Of a stretch of 17,642 nt of DNA, positions 16,581-17,642 are shown piece after piece (the first letter of the stretch is position 1; each line of letters begins with the position of its first letter). Made by a program: the position numbers and the translations under genes. Under the pieces are notes generated by a model. That model was not told the DNA's origin, searched no databases, and saw only the letters and a program-made list of their open reading frames with translations. Origin of the DNA: Deltaproteobacteria bacterium (GTDB lineage Bacteria > Desulfobacterota > Desulfarculia > Desulfarculales > Desulfarculaceae); contig JAHLLK010000093.1 in assembly GCA_020444165.1 (NCBI GenBank), positions 1-17,642 of the forward strand, read 5' to 3'.

Positions 16581-16652
16581 TGTGGGGGGAAGGACCCTTT
16601 TTTGAAAAAATGGGTCCTTCCCCCCACACCCCCTTTCCCCCAAAAAACTTTA
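16581..16652 (+). repeat. Palindromic intergenic element, copy 4 (possible sbcC 3' hairpin)
   Basis: Perfect 17-bp arms at 16581-16597 and 16612-16628 surround a T-rich/A-rich centre that can add further A-T pairs across one T-T mismatch. The stem opens TGTGGGGGG and is followed by ACCCCCTTTCCCCC, A6 and CTTTA, as in copies 1 and 2. The inner arm sequence (AAGGACCC) differs from the others yet is matched on both sides. It lies 25 nt after the sbcC stop. Confidence 0.88.
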
Positions 16653-16950
16653 GTGTGTTTCCGGCATATTGTCGGTTGGCATATTTTGTCATCTTTCTGT
16701 AGCACCCGGGCGGGCCGGGAGGCTGCAATCCCCGGCCGCCGGGTGTATCATTCGGGCTCATTTGAGCCCACGCCGCCAATCTCAACCCGGCCCCCTCCGG
16801 GGCAGCGTGCCGCTGCTGGCATGGTGAGTCGGGATAAGCTTACCCTTGCAAGACCCAGCTTGGCTCCCGGAGCGGGCACGCCGCGCACCTCAGCGGCCGC
16901 GTGCCGCGGGGCGGCGGATATTTTTTACGTAACCGAATGGATGAAGACCC
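16653..16950. other. Spacer upstream of typA
   Basis: About 300 bp without a supported gene. It contains a 7-bp perfect hairpin GGGCTCA-TT-TGAGCCC (16754-16769). There is also a stretch sharing GCTCCCGGAGC (16863-16873) and GGCCGCGTGCCGCGG (16895-16909) with the 96-bp tandem repeat. A GGATATTTTTTACG stretch just before typA could be part of a promoter, but no convincing -35/-10 pair is seen. Confidence 0.5.
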
Positions 16951-16954
16951 ATGA
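16937..16954 (+). CDS. Possible five-codon leader ORF overlapping the typA start
   Basis: ATG at 16937 reads MDEDP and stops with TGA at 16952-16954, overlapping the typA ATG (16951) in an ATGA arrangement. typA has no strong ribosome-binding site of its own, so reinitiation after this mini-ORF is conceivable. It could equally be chance; the evidence is positional only. Confidence 0.2.
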   Translation: MDEDP

Positions 16955-17642
16955 GCCCCTCGACCCGAAAACGCGATGATCTCCGCAACCTGGCCATCGT
17001 GGCCCACGTGGACCACGGCAAGACCACCCTGGTGGACGCCATGCTCTGGCAGAGCGGCGTTTTCCGCGCCAACGAGCAGGTCAACGAGCGGGTCATGGAC
17101 TCCATGGACCTGGAGCGGGAAAAAGGCATCACCATCATGGCCAAGAACACGGCCATCACCTGGGGCGGGGTCAAGCTGAACATCGTGGACACCCCGGGGC
17201 ACGCCGACTTCGGCGGCGAGGTGGAGCGCACCCTGAACATGGTGGACGGCGTCATGCTCCTGGTGGACGCCAGCGAGGGCCCCCTGCCCCAGACCCGCTT
17301 CGTGCTCTCCAAGTCCCTGGCCAAGGGCCTGCCGCTCATCGCGGTGATCAACAAGATCGACCGGCCCGACCGGCGCATCAACGAGGTGCTCGACGAGCTC
17401 TACGACCTCTTGATCGACCTTAACGCCTCCGAGGAGCAGCTGGAGTTCCCCATCCTCTACACCAACGCCAAGGCGGGCATCGCCCTGAACGACCCCGATG
17501 ACCAGGGGCAGGACCTGACCCTGTTGTTCGAGGCCATCCTCAAGCACATCCCCGCCCCCAGCTACGACCCCGAGTCGCCTCTTCGCTACCTGGTGACCAA
17601 CCTGGACTACTCGGACTACGTGGGCCGCATCGCGGTGGGCAA
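16951..17642 (+). CDS. typA: Ribosome-associated translational GTPase TypA/BipA (3' truncated by window edge)
   Basis: TypA/BipA is an EF-G-like GTPase that binds the ribosome and supports 50S assembly and growth under stress or cold. The first 230 residues are present, out of about 600 expected. The G domain is complete: [12 protein letters not shown] (G1, 18-29), [17 protein letters not shown] (TypA-type switch I, 46-62), [14 protein letters not shown] (G3, 80-93), NKIDRPDRR (G4, 134-142), and the start of domain II ([18 protein letters not shown]). The pattern [19 protein letters not shown] separates TypA from LepA and EF-G. ATG 16951 is the first start after an in-frame TGA at 16942. The ribosome-binding site is weak (GGATGAAG). 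The frame remains open to the end of the window. Confidence 0.95.
   Translation, partial: MSPSTRKRDDLRNLAIVAHVDHGKTTLVDAMLWQSGVFRANEQVNERVMDSMDLEREKGITIMAKNTAITWGGVKLNIVDTPGHADFGGEVERTLNMVDGVMLLVDASEGPLPQTRFVLSKSLAKGLPLIAVINKIDRPDRRINEVLDELYDLLIDLNASEEQLEFPILYTNAKAGIALNDPDDQGQDLTLLFEAILKHIPAPSYDPESPLRYLVTNLDYSDYVGRIAVG

Noticed and set aside
12231..16652. Composite transposon or insertion sequence around sbcDC
   Set aside because: The inverted palindromes are not terminal repeats of a transposase-bearing element, no transposase is present and no target-site duplication is visible.
16545..16979. 144-codon plus-strand frame between sbcC and typA
   Set aside because: It crosses the palindromic element and overlaps both neighbouring genes; no domain is recognisable.

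Overview
The window is GC-rich chromosomal DNA (roughly 70% GC by eye in the coding regions) from a Gram-negative bacterium. Gene content (ileS, lspA, lgt, pcnB, suhB, sbcDC, typA), the ileS-lspA-lgt order, and the Ala/Gly/Arg/Pro-rich translations suggest a Deltaproteobacterium/Desulfobacterota, perhaps Desulfarculales-like. The taxonomic guess is an inference; no rRNA or other taxonomic marker is present. Nearly all genes are housekeeping. I see no CRISPR array, transposase, phage gene, tRNA or rRNA.

Layout. 2-1444 (+) is the 3' part of ileS (isoleucyl-tRNA synthetase), followed on the same strand by lspA (lipoprotein signal peptidase), a 298-bp repeat-containing spacer, lgt (prolipoprotein diacylglyceryl transferase) and gcvH (glycine cleavage H protein, TTG start). 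lspA and lgt supply two of the three lipoprotein maturation steps. A PAS-only putative sensor (3697-5220, +) converges on a minus-strand pair: pcnB-type poly(A) polymerase (8556 to 7225) and then a long-chain acyl-CoA ligase (7108 to 5282). Across a 350-bp divergent spacer lies suhB (inositol monophosphatase family, 8907-9722, +). It converges on a small VOC/glyoxalase-fold gene (10337 to 9897, -). Next is a zinc-ribbon/SAM methyltransferase gene (10646-11741, +) broken by one extra A in an A-run. A 588-bp gene-free stretch follows, with three head-to-tail 96-bp repeats and a palindrome. Then come sbcD-sbcC (ATGA overlap) and, after a 395-bp spacer, the start of typA/bipA, which runs off the right edge.

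The most unusual feature is intergenic. Four copies of a palindromic element (arms of 17-23 bp) occur at 1466-1537, 9735-9804, 12231-12292 and 16581-16652. Three sit 12-25 nt after the stop codons of ileS, suhB and sbcC in the same orientation. The fourth is inverted, just upstream of sbcD. The inner arm sequences differ between copies, yet each copy still pairs with itself, which points to conservation of a hairpin rather than of a sequence. The sbcDC operon, encoding a DNA-hairpin nuclease, is bracketed by two inverted copies. Other structure: the 96-bp tandem triplication with a possible diverged relative upstream of typA, and a 43-bp direct repeat between lspA and lgt.
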